Of a DNA stretch of 64,000 nt, positions 42,899 through 51,753 are shown one piece after another. Source of the stretch: Candidatus Pelagibacter sp. RS39 (lineage in GTDB: Bacteria; Pseudomonadota; Alphaproteobacteria; Pelagibacterales; Pelagibacteraceae); NCBI RefSeq assembly GCF_002101315.1, contig NZ_CP020777.1:1-64000 (forward strand). Reading direction: 5' to 3'. The notes under the pieces are model-generated. The model ran no database searches and was not told where the DNA came from. It saw only the letters and a list, made by a program, of their open reading frames with translations. Positions within the stretch are counted from its first letter, which is position 1; each line of letters begins with the position of its first letter. The translations under genes and the position numbers were made by a program.

Positions 42899-44712
42899 TG
42901 ATAAAAGGTAATTTTATAGACAATTTACCTAAGGTTTATGGAATCTATACAGGTGGTTTTTTAGCTTTCATAATCATTATGTCAATTGCCGAGCAGATGG
43001 GTATGACAGCGAAAACAATTGGTATTTGTTTCGTTGCCTTCACGGTAGCCATCTATGCTATAATTGGTTATCTATCACGTACAGCTCAAGCTGATGCGTA
43101 TTACGTAGCTGGAAGACAAGTACCAACCGTGTTCAACGGAATGGCGACAGCAGCAGACTGGATGTCTGGTGCATCATTCGTTGCAATGGCAGGTGGTATT
43201 TACTTTAAAGGTTACGGTTATATGGCACTACTTGTAGGTTGGACTGGTGGATATGTATTAGTTGCATCACTATTAGCACCATACCTAAGAAAATTTGGCT
43301 GTTACACAGTTCCAGATTTTATAGGAACAAGATACGGTGGTAATTTAAGTAGATTTATGGCGGTAGTGGTATTAACTGTTGCTTCATTTACTTACGTGAC
43401 TGCACAAATTAACGCCACAGGTACAATTGCATCTGTTGCACTTGATATTCCATTCCAATACGCTGTATACGTTGGACTTGTAAGTATCTTACTTTGTTCA
43501 ATGCTTGGTGGTATGAGAGGGGTAACTTGGACACAGGTAGCTCAGTATATCGTACTAATCATAGCTTACTTATTACCAGTATTCTGGATCAGTAACAAAA
43601 TGGGTGCGGGTTTCTTCCCTCACTTCATGTTAGCTGATGAAGTTTCTAGAATAGCTGAATTAGAGGCTCAGTTTGGTTTTGTTAAAAACTCTGCTGAAAA
43701 TCTAAAAGAAGTGCCAAAAGGTTTGGCTGGAATAACTAAAGCTCACTCAGCGGTGAACGCAACACCTTGGGCATTTATTTCATTAGCGTTAGCGATGATG
43801 ATGGGAACAGCTTCATTGCCTCACGTTATGATGAGATATTTTACTACTCCAAGTGTAAAAGCAGCTAGAAAATCAGTAGGTTGGTCATTATTCTTTATCT
43901 TCCTACTTTATTCTTCTGCTCCAATGTTAGCGACACTATCTAAGTTGTCATTGATTGATCCGTCACTACCAACAGGTATTATCGGTAAATCAATAGCTGA
44001 AGTTCAATCGATAGATTGGTATCAAAACTGGAACCAAGCAAACTTAATGTTTGTAAGCGACTTTAACGGAAATGGAACTCTTGAATTAAACGAGTTTTTC
44101 ATGGGTGGTAAAGCCGTTGTGTTAGCAACTCCAGAAATAGCTGGATTACCATATGTAATCTCAGGTCTGGTTGCTGCTGGAGGTATGGCTGCTGCCATGT
44201 CAACAGCCGATGGTTTGATTTTAGCAATTGCAAACGCAATCTCACACGATGTTTACTATAAGATCATCGATCCAAAAGCTGAGACTGCGAAGAGACTAGT
44301 TGTTGCAAGGGTATTACTTGTAGTAATTGGTTTTGCAGGAGCAACAATCGCAGCTCTTGAGATCCAAGGTATCTTAGGTTCAGTAATCTGGGCTTTTGAC
44401 TTTGCGATGTCAGGACTATTCTTCCCACTTGTACTTGGTGTATGGTGGAAGAGAGCTAACAAAGAGGGTGCTATTGCTGGTATGTTCTTAGGATTAGTTT
44501 CTGGTGCTGCTTACCTAATTTGGGTAAGAACAGGCGGAAGTGGATTCTTAGGTATTACTCAGTTAACGTTTGGTATCTTCGGTTCAGCTGTCAGCTTAGT
44601 AGCAATGGTTGTAGTGAGTTTAATGACTCAAGCACCAAACGCTGCAACGCAGAAAATGGTTGATGAGGTTCGTGTACCAGCTGGTAAATCGATCCTTGGC
44701 AAACAACACTAA
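42898..44712 (+). CDS. Sodium:solute symporter large subunit (ActP/VC_2705-like) with an EF-hand loop
   Basis: This SSS-family permease of 604 residues has QADAYYVAGRQVPTVFNGMA, ADWMSGASFVAMAGGIYF, PYLRKFGCYTVPDFIGTRYGG, and ISGLVAAGGMAAAMSTADGL. An insertion before the last motif holds a complete 12-residue EF-hand-type loop, DFNGNGTLELNE (residues 388-399). Codon usage is less AT-biased than in neighbours (many C-ending codons), which fits high expression. Acetate or other short carboxylates are the likely substrates because acs is nearby. Confidence 0.93.
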   Translation: MIKGNFIDNLPKVYGIYTGGFLAFIIIMSIAEQMGMTAKTIGICFVAFTVAIYAIIGYLSRTAQADAYYVAGRQVPTVFNGMATAADWMSGASFVAMAGGIYFKGYGYMALLVGWTGGYVLVASLLAPYLRKFGCYTVPDFIGTRYGGNLSRFMAVVVLTVASFTYVTAQINATGTIASVALDIPFQYAVYVGLVSILLCSMLGGMRGVTWTQVAQYIVLIIAYLLPVFWISNKMGAGFFPHFMLADEVSRIAELEAQFGFVKNSAENLKEVPKGLAGITKAHSAVNATPWAFISLALAMMMGTASLPHVMMRYFTTPSVKAARKSVGWSLFFIFLLYSSAPMLATLSKLSLIDPSLPTGIIGKSIAEVQSIDWYQNWNQANLMFVSDFNGNGTLELNEFFMGGKAVVLATPEIAGLPYVISGLVAAGGMAAAMSTADGLILAIANAISHDVYYKIIDPKAETAKRLVVARVLLVVIGFAGATIAALEIQGILGSVIWAFDFAMSGLFFPLVLGVWWKRANKEGAIAGMFLGLVSGAAYLIWVRTGGSGFLGITQLTFGIFGSAVSLVAMVVVSLMTQAPNAATQKMVDEVRVPAGKSILGKQH

Positions 44713-44721
44713 ATAATCTTT

Positions 44722-44752
44722 TTAAGGGGCGATTAATTTCGCCCCTTTTAAT
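44722..44752 (+). terminator. Rho-independent terminator after the symporter operon
   Basis: GGGGCGA (44726-44732) pairs with TCGCCCC (44739-44745) around a six-base loop and is followed by TTTTAATTTC. It closes the DUF4212-symporter transcript. A-residues upstream may make it partly bidirectional. Confidence 0.88.
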
Positions 44753-44781
44753 TTCGATCTTTTTCCAATATAAATTTCTTA

Positions 44782-45126
44782 ATGTCGGCTAACTTTCATC
44801 CTTTAGTATATATAATTGACTATATTCTTGGGGTAATCATGTGGACTTTGATTGGAAGGGTTGCAATGAATATTTTTCAAAGGGAGGATTCTCAATTTTT
44901 TTTCATGAGGGTCTTTGTTAAATTTACCAATCCTTTGATCAACTTATTCAAACCCATAACTCCATCTTTTATCATACAACCAATCGTACCTCTTTATGTC
45001 GCTTGGTTTTTCTTCATGATAAGGTTTTACTTTATGCCTTGGGTTTTAGGATACTCAGTGATGGGTATGTTATCATTTCCATTAGAAAGTGAGATTTCAA
45101 GACAAATTTATCAATTTTTTAATTAA
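44782..45126 (+). CDS. Small membrane protein, possibly YggT-like
   Basis: This 114-residue protein has two to three helices: YIIDYILGVIMWTLIGRVAMNIF, FTNPLINLFKPITPSFI, and PLYVAWFFFMIRFYFMPWV. The NPLINLFKPITP loop resembles the DPIL..IR..LP loop of YggT, so it may be a distant relative. The role is unknown. It sits between the symporter terminator and rpe with its own short upstream space. Confidence 0.7.
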   Translation: MSANFHPLVYIIDYILGVIMWTLIGRVAMNIFQREDSQFFFMRVFVKFTNPLINLFKPITPSFIIQPIVPLYVAWFFFMIRFYFMPWVLGYSVMGMLSFPLESEISRQIYQFFN

Positions 45127-45166
45127 ATTAGATTTTAAAATTTGGTACTAGTTAATTTGATAACCA

Positions 45167-45826
45167 ATGAAAAAAATACAAATTTCTCCTTCGATATTAT
45201 CTGCTGACTTTAGTCAATTAGGAAATGAAATTAAGAGACTCGAGGATGCGGGAGCCGATATGATACATGTTGATGTAATGGATGGTCATTTCGTTCCCAA
45301 TTTAACTATTGGACCTCCAGTCATTAAGGCTCTTAGAAAATATTCAGAATTAACTTTTGATGTGCATTTAATGATTTCACCTGTTCACAAATATATAAAG
45401 GATTTTGCAGATGCAGGAGCTGATATAATTACTATACACCCGGAAGCTACTGATAATTTGGCAGAGTCAATAAAACATATTAAAAGTTTTAAAAAAAAGG
45501 TTGGTATTTCTCTAAATCCAAATACTGAGGTCAACATAATAGAAAATGAATTAGAAAATGTAGATTTGATTTTAGTCATGAGTGTACATCCAGGTTTTGG
45601 AGGTCAGAAATTTATTCCTGAAGTTATTAAAAAAATTGAATTATTAAAAAAACTTAAAGATGATAAAAATTATAAATACGATATTGAAGTGGATGGTGGG
45701 ATAAATTTTTCTAATTCAAAGGATGTAATAAATGCAGGTGCAAATATTCTTGTATCAGGAACTACAATATTTAAAGAAAACAACGGAAACATTAAAAAAA
45801 ATATAGAAACACTTAAAGAAGTGTAG
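45167..45826 (+). CDS. rpe: Ribulose-phosphate 3-epimerase
   Basis: A TIM-barrel enzyme of 219 residues with ISPSILSADFSQLG, DMIHVDVMDGHFVPN (metal His/Asp), LTFDVHLMI, VMSVHPGFGGQKF and IEVDGGINFSN. It interconverts ribulose-5-phosphate and xylulose-5-phosphate in the pentose-phosphate pathway. It lies 1 bp before the heparinase-like gene, which starts a three-gene run with purH. Confidence 0.96.
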   Translation: MKKIQISPSILSADFSQLGNEIKRLEDAGADMIHVDVMDGHFVPNLTIGPPVIKALRKYSELTFDVHLMISPVHKYIKDFADAGADIITIHPEATDNLAESIKHIKSFKKKVGISLNPNTEVNIIENELENVDLILVMSVHPGFGGQKFIPEVIKKIELLKKLKDDKNYKYDIEVDGGINFSNSKDVINAGANILVSGTTIFKENNGNIKKNIETLKEV

Positions 45827-45827
45827 A

Positions 45828-47453
45828 ATGCTGTTAGATGGATTTTTTGAAACCTTAAGTGAGTTTACAGACATAATAAAAAAAAAATTCAGAAATATTT
45901 ACCAAAATTCGAGTTTCTACGAAAAGAAAATCTCTAAAACTTTTGATAATGAGTTCATATACAAACCAAGTCCTCACTTACTTTCATCAATAATCAAATA
46001 CCAAAACAAAAAATATAAAATTGAGGATTTTGAACTAGAGACAGTTTGGAATAATCAAATTAAATCTAGAGATTTTAAAAAATTGAATAATTTTTTTTGG
46101 TTGTTTAGTCTTGACCTTAAATCCTCAAAAAATTCTGTGAAAAAAGTTATAACTAATTGGATAAACAATAATAGTCACTTCAAAAAAGAAAGTTGGGAAT
46201 TTGATATGACTGCTAAACGTATTATCTCTTGTCTATCTAATCACCAGCTTACTTATGACGATAATGATAAAGAATATAGATCAATATTTGATCACATGAT
46301 TCAAAAACAAACTAATCATTTATTAAATGAGATAAAAAACTCTAAAGATTTAGAAAATAAAGTAATTGGTTGCACAGCAATAATTCTAACAGGACTATGT
46401 TACAAAATTAATAAAAACTATTTAGAGATTGGATTAAGTTTTCTAAAGAAAATTACTGTCTCCTCAATAGATAATCAAGGTTTTACAAGATCAAGAAATA
46501 TAAAACAGTTAATTTTTTTTTTAAAATATTTTGTTCTTATAAGAGAATGGTTTAAAGAAGCTCAAGTTGAAGTTCCAGATCACATAGAAGAAAATATTTA
46601 TTACTTTGGACAAGGTTATGCTTTTATAAGACAAAATATAGCTACAGATCTTTTGTTTAATGGGAATAATAATTCTAATACTTATGATTTAGATAATTAT
46701 CTTAAGAGGCTTGGTTATAAATTTAAAAATGAAAACAAAGATTATGGTGGATATATTATCTTAAAAAACAAAAAAATTTGTTTAGCAATGGATGCAGGAT
46801 CTTCACCGAATTCCAAGTATACTCACGATTATCAATCGGGTGCTCTTTCATTTGAAATAATTTCAAATGGAAGAAAGCTTATAACTAATTGTGGTTATTA
46901 CAAAAAAAATAATCAAAACCTTAATGAGATATCAAAATCTTCTGCCGTACACAGTACATTAATAATTGACGATAATTCCTCATGCAAATTTACAAAAAAG
47001 AAAGATGAGTTGATTTTAAAAACAGGTTTAAAAATTACTCAAAGAAATTCTGTGTGTGAGAAAAATTATTGGAAAATCAATGCTGCTCATGATGGATATT
47101 TGAAAAAATTTAAATCAATTCATGAGAGAAATATTGAATTTTTTCCTGAGCAAATGAAATTTGTTGGAAATGATAAGATTATTAGAAAAAAAAATAATCA
47201 TAATTTAAAGTTTGATATTCGATTTCATTTAGAACCAAATATTAAATTAATGAAAACTCAAGATAATAAATCCATTTTAATAGAATTGGAAGATGAGGGT
47301 TGGAAATTTACTTGTGATAATTATGAAATTAATATTGATAATGGATTATACTTCGGTAATAAAAATTCATATATTGAGAACCAAAATATTTTTATATCTG
47401 GAATATTAAATAATAATGAAGAGAACGTTAGATGGGAAATTAAAAAGATATAA
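45828..47453 (+). CDS. Heparinase II/III-like protein
   Basis: The 541-residue protein has an N-terminal alpha-helical part and a C-terminal beta-sandwich with CLAMDAGSSPNSKYTHDYQSGALSFEI, GRKLITNCGYY, and AVHSTLIIDDNSS, as in the heparinase II/III family. I see no clear signal peptide, so it may not be secreted as a classical lyase. The order rpe-heparinase-purH is common in alphaproteobacteria, and its real role there is unclear. Its stop overlaps the purH start by 1 bp. Confidence 0.85.
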   Translation: MLLDGFFETLSEFTDIIKKKFRNIYQNSSFYEKKISKTFDNEFIYKPSPHLLSSIIKYQNKKYKIEDFELETVWNNQIKSRDFKKLNNFFWLFSLDLKSSKNSVKKVITNWINNNSHFKKESWEFDMTAKRIISCLSNHQLTYDDNDKEYRSIFDHMIQKQTNHLLNEIKNSKDLENKVIGCTAIILTGLCYKINKNYLEIGLSFLKKITVSSIDNQGFTRSRNIKQLIFFLKYFVLIREWFKEAQVEVPDHIEENIYYFGQGYAFIRQNIATDLLFNGNNNSNTYDLDNYLKRLGYKFKNENKDYGGYIILKNKKICLAMDAGSSPNSKYTHDYQSGALSFEIISNGRKLITNCGYYKKNNQNLNEISKSSAVHSTLIIDDNSSCKFTKKKDELILKTGLKITQRNSVCEKNYWKINAAHDGYLKKFKSIHERNIEFFPEQMKFVGNDKIIRKKNNHNLKFDIRFHLEPNIKLMKTQDNKSILIELEDEGWKFTCDNYEINIDNGLYFGNKNSYIENQNIFISGILNNNEENVRWEIKKI

Positions 47454-48988
47454 TGAAAAAAATTAGATCAGCTTTAATATCATTATCTGATAAATCTAAT
47501 CTTAAGCCTTTATTACAAGAATTGAGTAGAAATAATATCAAAATGATTAGTTCTGGTGGAACATTTAAAGCAATTAAGAAACTTAAATTCAAATGTTTAG
47601 ATGTTTCAGATTTTACAGGATTTAAGGAAATACTTAATGGAAGAGTCAAAACTTTACACCCAAAAATACATGCTGGAATTTTAAACAAAAGGAGTAACAA
47701 ATCTCACTCTAGTGATATTAAAAAAAATAATTTTGAGAATATTGATTTAGTAATAGTTAATTTCTATCCATTTGAAAAAACAATTGAACAAACTAAGAAT
47801 CATTCAAAAATAATAGAAAATATTGATGTTGGCGGGCCAACTATGGTTAGAGCTGCTGCAAAAAATTATAATGATGTGACTGTAATAACATCTGTTGATC
47901 ATTATTCAGAACTTATAAATGAATTAAAGAAAAACAAAGGTAGCACTTCACTTAAATTTAGAGAAAAAATGTCTAGATTAGCATTTGGTGAGACTGCGTA
48001 TTATGATGCTGTAATTTCTAATTATTTTAATAAGTTTTACAATATTAATTTCCCTAAAAGAAAAATTCTTTATACTAATTTAGTAGAAAAACTTAGATAT
48101 GGAGAAAATCCCCACCAATTAGGTGCCTTTTATTCTCAAAACATAAAAAATAAATTAGAACAAATACATGGAAAAACTTTAAGTTATAATAATTACAGTG
48201 ATATTTTTGCTGCACTTACCATTTCAAAATCACTACCAAAAAATACTGGTACAGTTATTGTCAAACACGGAAACCCTTGTGGCGTCTCGGCTTTAAAAAA
48301 TAATTTAGAAAGTTATAAATCTGCCTTAGAAACCGATCCAATAAGTGCATTTGGTGGTATCGTTTCATGTAACTATAAGGTCACTCAAAAACTCGCTTTT
48401 ATGCTAAATAAAATTTTTCTTGAAGTAATTGTGGCCAATGGTTTTGATAAAAAGGCTCTTAAAATATTAAAATCAAAAAAAAATCTTAGGCTGATAGATT
48501 CCTCAAAAATTTCATTCAGTGAAGTATGGAAATTCAACTCTTTAGATAATTTTACACTTATGCAATCAGAAGATAAAAAGATTTTTTCAAAAAAAGATTT
48601 TAGAATTGTTTCAAAAAAACAACCAAGTAAATCTCAGCTTGATAATTTAATGTTTGCATTTAATGTTTGTCGATATACAAAATCAAATGCAATCGTTCTT
48701 GCTAGTAATAAATCTACTATTGGCATTGGATCAGGACAACCCAGTAGATTGGACAGCTGTAAGATTGCAGTAGACAAAATGAACAAGTTTTCAAAAATCA
48801 AAAATGATATTGTAGCTGCATCAGATGCTTTTTTTCCATTTGTTGATGGGGTAGAAAAACTAGTTCAGTCAGGAGTTAGTGCAATAGTTCAGCCTGCTGG
48901 ATCAATAAGAGATAAGGAAATTATAAAATTTGCTAACGAAACAAATACTGTTTTGATTTTTTCGAAAACTCGTCATTTTAGACATTAA
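47453..48988 (+). CDS. purH: Bifunctional AICAR transformylase/IMP cyclohydrolase
   Basis: The N-terminal cyclohydrolase domain has ALISLSDKS, ISSGGTFKAIK, FKEILNGRVKTLHPKIHAG and IDVGGPTMVRAAAKN. The C-terminal transformylase has LRYGENPHQLGAFY, VKHGNPCGVS (catalytic Lys-His), DPISAFGGIVSCN and the ending FSKTRHFRH. At 511 residues both domains are present. It carries out the last two steps of IMP synthesis. It overlaps the convergent pterin dehydratase gene by 11 bp. Confidence 0.96.
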   Translation: MKKIRSALISLSDKSNLKPLLQELSRNNIKMISSGGTFKAIKKLKFKCLDVSDFTGFKEILNGRVKTLHPKIHAGILNKRSNKSHSSDIKKNNFENIDLVIVNFYPFEKTIEQTKNHSKIIENIDVGGPTMVRAAAKNYNDVTVITSVDHYSELINELKKNKGSTSLKFREKMSRLAFGETAYYDAVISNYFNKFYNINFPKRKILYTNLVEKLRYGENPHQLGAFYSQNIKNKLEQIHGKTLSYNNYSDIFAALTISKSLPKNTGTVIVKHGNPCGVSALKNNLESYKSALETDPISAFGGIVSCNYKVTQKLAFMLNKIFLEVIVANGFDKKALKILKSKKNLRLIDSSKISFSEVWKFNSLDNFTLMQSEDKKIFSKKDFRIVSKKQPSKSQLDNLMFAFNVCRYTKSNAIVLASNKSTIGIGSGQPSRLDSCKIAVDKMNKFSKIKNDIVAASDAFFPFVDGVEKLVQSGVSAIVQPAGSIRDKEIIKFANETNTVLIFSKTRHFRH

Positions 48989-49322
48989 TAATTTTATCAA
49001 TTTTAGCAGCTAATATAAAATCGTTTTCAGATAAACCTTCGATAGCATGAGTTGTAATATTAATCCTAGCATATCCCCATCCAAACATAATATCTGGATG
49101 ATGCCCCTCGTTCTCTGAGACTCTTCCTACCTCATTTACAAATTTTTGACTTTCTATAAAATTTTTAAACTCAAATTTTTTTTCCAAAAGATAAACTTTT
49201 TTATCATTTTGAACAATTTCCCAGCCATCTACTTTTTTTTGATATTTATGAATTTCAGAAATATCAAAAGCCTTAACACCACCCTCACAAGGAACACATT
49301 TTTTTTCTAATAAATCACTCAT
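48978..49322 (-). CDS. phhB: 4a-hydroxytetrahydrobiopterin dehydratase
   Basis: A 114-residue pterin-4a-carbinolamine dehydratase with KYQKKVDGWEIVQ, FKNFIESQKFVNEVG, the catalytic ENEGHHPDIMFGWGYARINITTHAIEGLSENDF, and a C-terminal AAKIDKI. The His-His-Pro and His pair of the active site are kept. It recycles pterin cofactor, or serves a moonlighting role when no aromatic hydroxylase is present. It lies 9 bp after the methyltransferase gene on the same strand. Confidence 0.93.
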   Translation of the reverse strand: MSDLLEKKCVPCEGGVKAFDISEIHKYQKKVDGWEIVQNDKKVYLLEKKFEFKNFIESQKFVNEVGRVSENEGHHPDIMFGWGYARINITTHAIEGLSENDFILAAKIDKIINV

Positions 49323-49331
49323 AAATAAAAA

Positions 49332-50066
49332 TTATACTTTTTTTAATATCATTATTCCATTCCAAAAACTTGGGTGACAATGGTTATTAGCAGTTTTTAT
49401 CTCTTTTATGATTTTAAAGTTAGATTTAGTTTTGTTTATAAAGTCTAATGTACCCTCATAGACTTCATCAAAGTTTATGTCATCAATTAATACTACAGAA
49501 CCAATATTTAAGAATTTGTCAGCTATTTCTAAATTTTTAAATTGATTATTATAAGAATGTTCTCCGTCATAAAAATAAAAATCAAATTTATCTTTGGTAT
49601 GGTCTAAAGACTCAAAATATTTTTCATAATCTTGCTCAAAAAAAAAATGATTACTTTTTTTTGAATTTTCAAAATTTTTAATGAAATCATTTTTTGGTCC
49701 TGTAAATTGAGAAAAATTATCAACACCAATTACTTTACATTGGGTATTAATCATCCCTGCAACTAAGGAAAAGCCTTTCCAACATCCAATATTTAAGTAA
49801 ACCTGATTTTTAGATAAATTTTTACATATTCTGTTTATCAAGTATCCAATAGCGTATGTTGACATGCTATCTATCTTAATTAATTCTTTTCTTAAATCTA
49901 AATCAATCTTTTCTTTGTTTATAATACAATTATCAAAAACGTAATTTTTTTCTTTTTTAAAAATTTTATAAAAAGATTTCATAAATCTAAATTTATAAGA
50001 AGATCTATAATCATCTTTTGGACTAACTTTGAAACTTATGTCATTAAATATATTTTCAATATTCAT
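49332..50066 (-). CDS. Class I SAM-dependent methyltransferase (Methyltransf_24 / CmcI-TylF type)
   Basis: The Rossmann SAM-binding motif is VYLNIGCWKGFSLVAGM (around residue 94), followed by CKVIGVDNFSQFTGPKNDF, then FDFYFYDGEHSYNNQFKNLE, and VVLIDDINFDEVYEGTLDFI. The DGEHSY and IDD acidic cluster is typical of metal-dependent sugar O-methyltransferases. The length of 244 residues includes a longer N-terminal part. It is adjacent to tRNA-Gly and a sulfotransferase, which suggests surface-polymer modification. Confidence 0.82.
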   Translation of the reverse strand: MNIENIFNDISFKVSPKDDYRSSYKFRFMKSFYKIFKKEKNYVFDNCIINKEKIDLDLRKELIKIDSMSTYAIGYLINRICKNLSKNQVYLNIGCWKGFSLVAGMINTQCKVIGVDNFSQFTGPKNDFIKNFENSKKSNHFFFEQDYEKYFESLDHTKDKFDFYFYDGEHSYNNQFKNLEIADKFLNIGSVVLIDDINFDEVYEGTLDFINKTKSNFKIIKEIKTANNHCHPSFWNGIMILKKV

Positions 50067-50085
50067 TTACAGACAATTTAAATTT

Positions 50086-50160
50086 TGGAGCGGGCAAAGG
50101 GGGTCGAACCCTCGACCTTCTCGTTGGCAACGAGACGCTCTACCACTGAGCTATGCCCGC
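50086..50160 (-). tRNA. tRNA-Gly (anticodon GCC)
   Basis: On the minus strand the acceptor stem GCGGGCA/TGCCCGC, D-arm TAGCTCAGTGGTAGAGC, anticodon arm CTCGTTGCCAACGAG (GCC at 50126-50128), and T-arm with GGTTCGACCC are all present. CCA is encoded (50086-50088). It decodes GGC and GGU. Confidence 0.97.
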
Positions 50161-50170
50161 AATATAATTT

Positions 50171-50199
50171 AATATAGAGAAAGTAAATTATTATTTCAA
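50171..50199 (-). promoter_or_regulatory. Sigma70 promoter of tRNA-Gly
   Basis: TTGAAA (50194-50199), a 17-nt spacer and TATATT (50171-50176) on the minus strand, 10 nt before the tRNA 5' end. Position and spacing fit well. Confidence 0.62.
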
Positions 50200-50208
50200 G
50201 AAATTAAG

Positions 50209-51060
50209 TTATTTATAATCTAATTCAATTAAATTCTTTTTAAAAATATTATTTAATTTCTTAACAAATTCTTTATCAAAGTTTTCTTGCCAATTATTCT
50301 TTGGACCTAAATGGAAAAAAGGTATCTTTTTTTTTTCTTCTCGTGAGATAATAGACTCACTAAACCCATTTGTTTCTTCTATTTTTTTTAAGTTTTCAAA
50401 AGAAGTAGTGTTAACAGCGTTTTTAGCTTTTTCCCTACTGAATCCACTTTTATCATTTGTTAGTTTATTTATGAATTCTATTATCTCTTTAAATACAAAA
50501 AAAGTTTCTGACAATAAATCTTCATATTTTAAAAATTTTGTTGGTAATAAGTTGTTATTTTTCCAAGATTGATAATTTAATTCCCAAGAACTTATAAATT
50601 GATAATCACTATAATCCTTTTTCTTCTTAAAATCATAAGTAAAGTTTTTTTTATCTTGCATCACTTCTAAAGCTTTATCGTGATCGATTTGAAAATGTCT
50701 GGACATGGAGTCTAAAACATTTCTAGGATCTCTTACTATATAAATTCCACCAAGTGAATTAGCTCGATTTGTAAAATCATAATTTCCCAATTTCACTAAA
50801 GCATTATGTGTCTTGAAAAATTTTATCCTTCGGTCTTCATTAATTTTTTCTTGCGCTAAGACCCATAATCTCGAAGTATCTCCTGGTATTGATAAATCAT
50901 AATCAAAACTTTCTAAATATTTTTTTACAGGAAACTGTTGAATATTCTTTAAATGATTATCACCAAGAAAAATGCCGTCTTTTGTATAATAATAAGCACT
51001 TATCAACGATCTTAACCATGTGTTTCCATTTTTAGGATAAGAAGCGAGCCAAATTATCAT
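50209..51060 (-). CDS. Sulfotransferase-domain protein
   Basis: The PAPS 5'-phosphosulfate loop is at the N-terminus (WLASYPKNGNTWLRSLISAY) and the 3'-phosphate loop later (YIVRDPRNVLDSMSRHF). GPKNNWQENFD near the C-terminus matches the GxxGxWK-like end motif. At 283 residues it is the usual size of a cytosolic sulfotransferase. The acceptor is unknown; a glycan or lipid is possible in view of the neighbouring methyltransferase. It is divergent from the LON-domain gene. Confidence 0.88.
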   Translation of the reverse strand: MIIWLASYPKNGNTWLRSLISAYYYTKDGIFLGDNHLKNIQQFPVKKYLESFDYDLSIPGDTSRLWVLAQEKINEDRRIKFFKTHNALVKLGNYDFTNRANSLGGIYIVRDPRNVLDSMSRHFQIDHDKALEVMQDKKNFTYDFKKKKDYSDYQFISSWELNYQSWKNNNLLPTKFLKYEDLLSETFFVFKEIIEFINKLTNDKSGFSREKAKNAVNTTSFENLKKIEETNGFSESIISREEKKKIPFFHLGPKNNWQENFDKEFVKKLNNIFKKNLIELDYK

Positions 51061-51110
51061 ATTTTTATCTTTTAATTATTTTTATATTATTAATATATAT
51101 TTAATAAATT

Positions 51111-51752
51111 ATGAAACTTCCAAAAACTATACCTGTTTTTCCGCTCAGTAATTTTATAATTTTTCCTAAAACTACAGTGCCTTTAAACATTTTTGAACCA
51201 AGATATATAGATATGGTCAATGATAGTATGAAAGCAGATAAGTTTATAGGCATGGTTCAACCAAAAATCACAAAGAATTTCGATGATAATAAATTACCTT
51301 CACTTCATAAAGTTGGTTGTTTAGGTAAAATTACAAGCTTCAAAGAAGCTGATGATGGAAGATATTTAATTGACCTAAAGGGTGTAATTAGATTTGAAAT
51401 CAAAAAAGAAATAGATTCAAATAAAAAGTATAGAGAATTTGAGATAAATTTTGAGAATTTTTTAGATGATTTAGAAGAAAAAAAAGAAAACTTAAAATTT
51501 TCTGATTTGGAACTTATTTTCAAAGATTTAAAAACTTTATTTGAAAAAAGAGGATTTATCATTAATTGGAAAGCTCTAGAAAAACAAAGTTTAGACGAAA
51601 CAATAAACGCTCTAGCGATGACATCACCATTTAGTCTGGAGGAAAAACAAGTTTTATTAGAAGCTAAAAATCTAGAAATTAGAAAAACAAAAATTTCTGA
51701 AATTTTAAACACTTATACTTACGATCAATTTGATAATACCACTCTTCAATAA
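51111..51752 (+). CDS. LON substrate-binding-domain protein
   Basis: A stand-alone N-terminal LON (PUA-like) domain of 213 residues: IPVFPLSNFIIFPKTTVPLNIFEPRYI, FIGMVQP, VGCLGKITSFKEADDGRYLIDLKG, and a helical C-terminal part with MTSPFSLEEKQVLLEA. There is no AAA or protease domain. The function of such short proteins is not settled; a proteolysis accessory role is a guess. It is convergent with the UbiH-like gene (1-bp gap). Confidence 0.9.
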   Translation: MKLPKTIPVFPLSNFIIFPKTTVPLNIFEPRYIDMVNDSMKADKFIGMVQPKITKNFDDNKLPSLHKVGCLGKITSFKEADDGRYLIDLKGVIRFEIKKEIDSNKKYREFEINFENFLDDLEEKKENLKFSDLELIFKDLKTLFEKRGFIINWKALEKQSLDETINALAMTSPFSLEEKQVLLEAKNLEIRKTKISEILNTYTYDQFDNTTLQ

Positions 51753-51753
51753 A

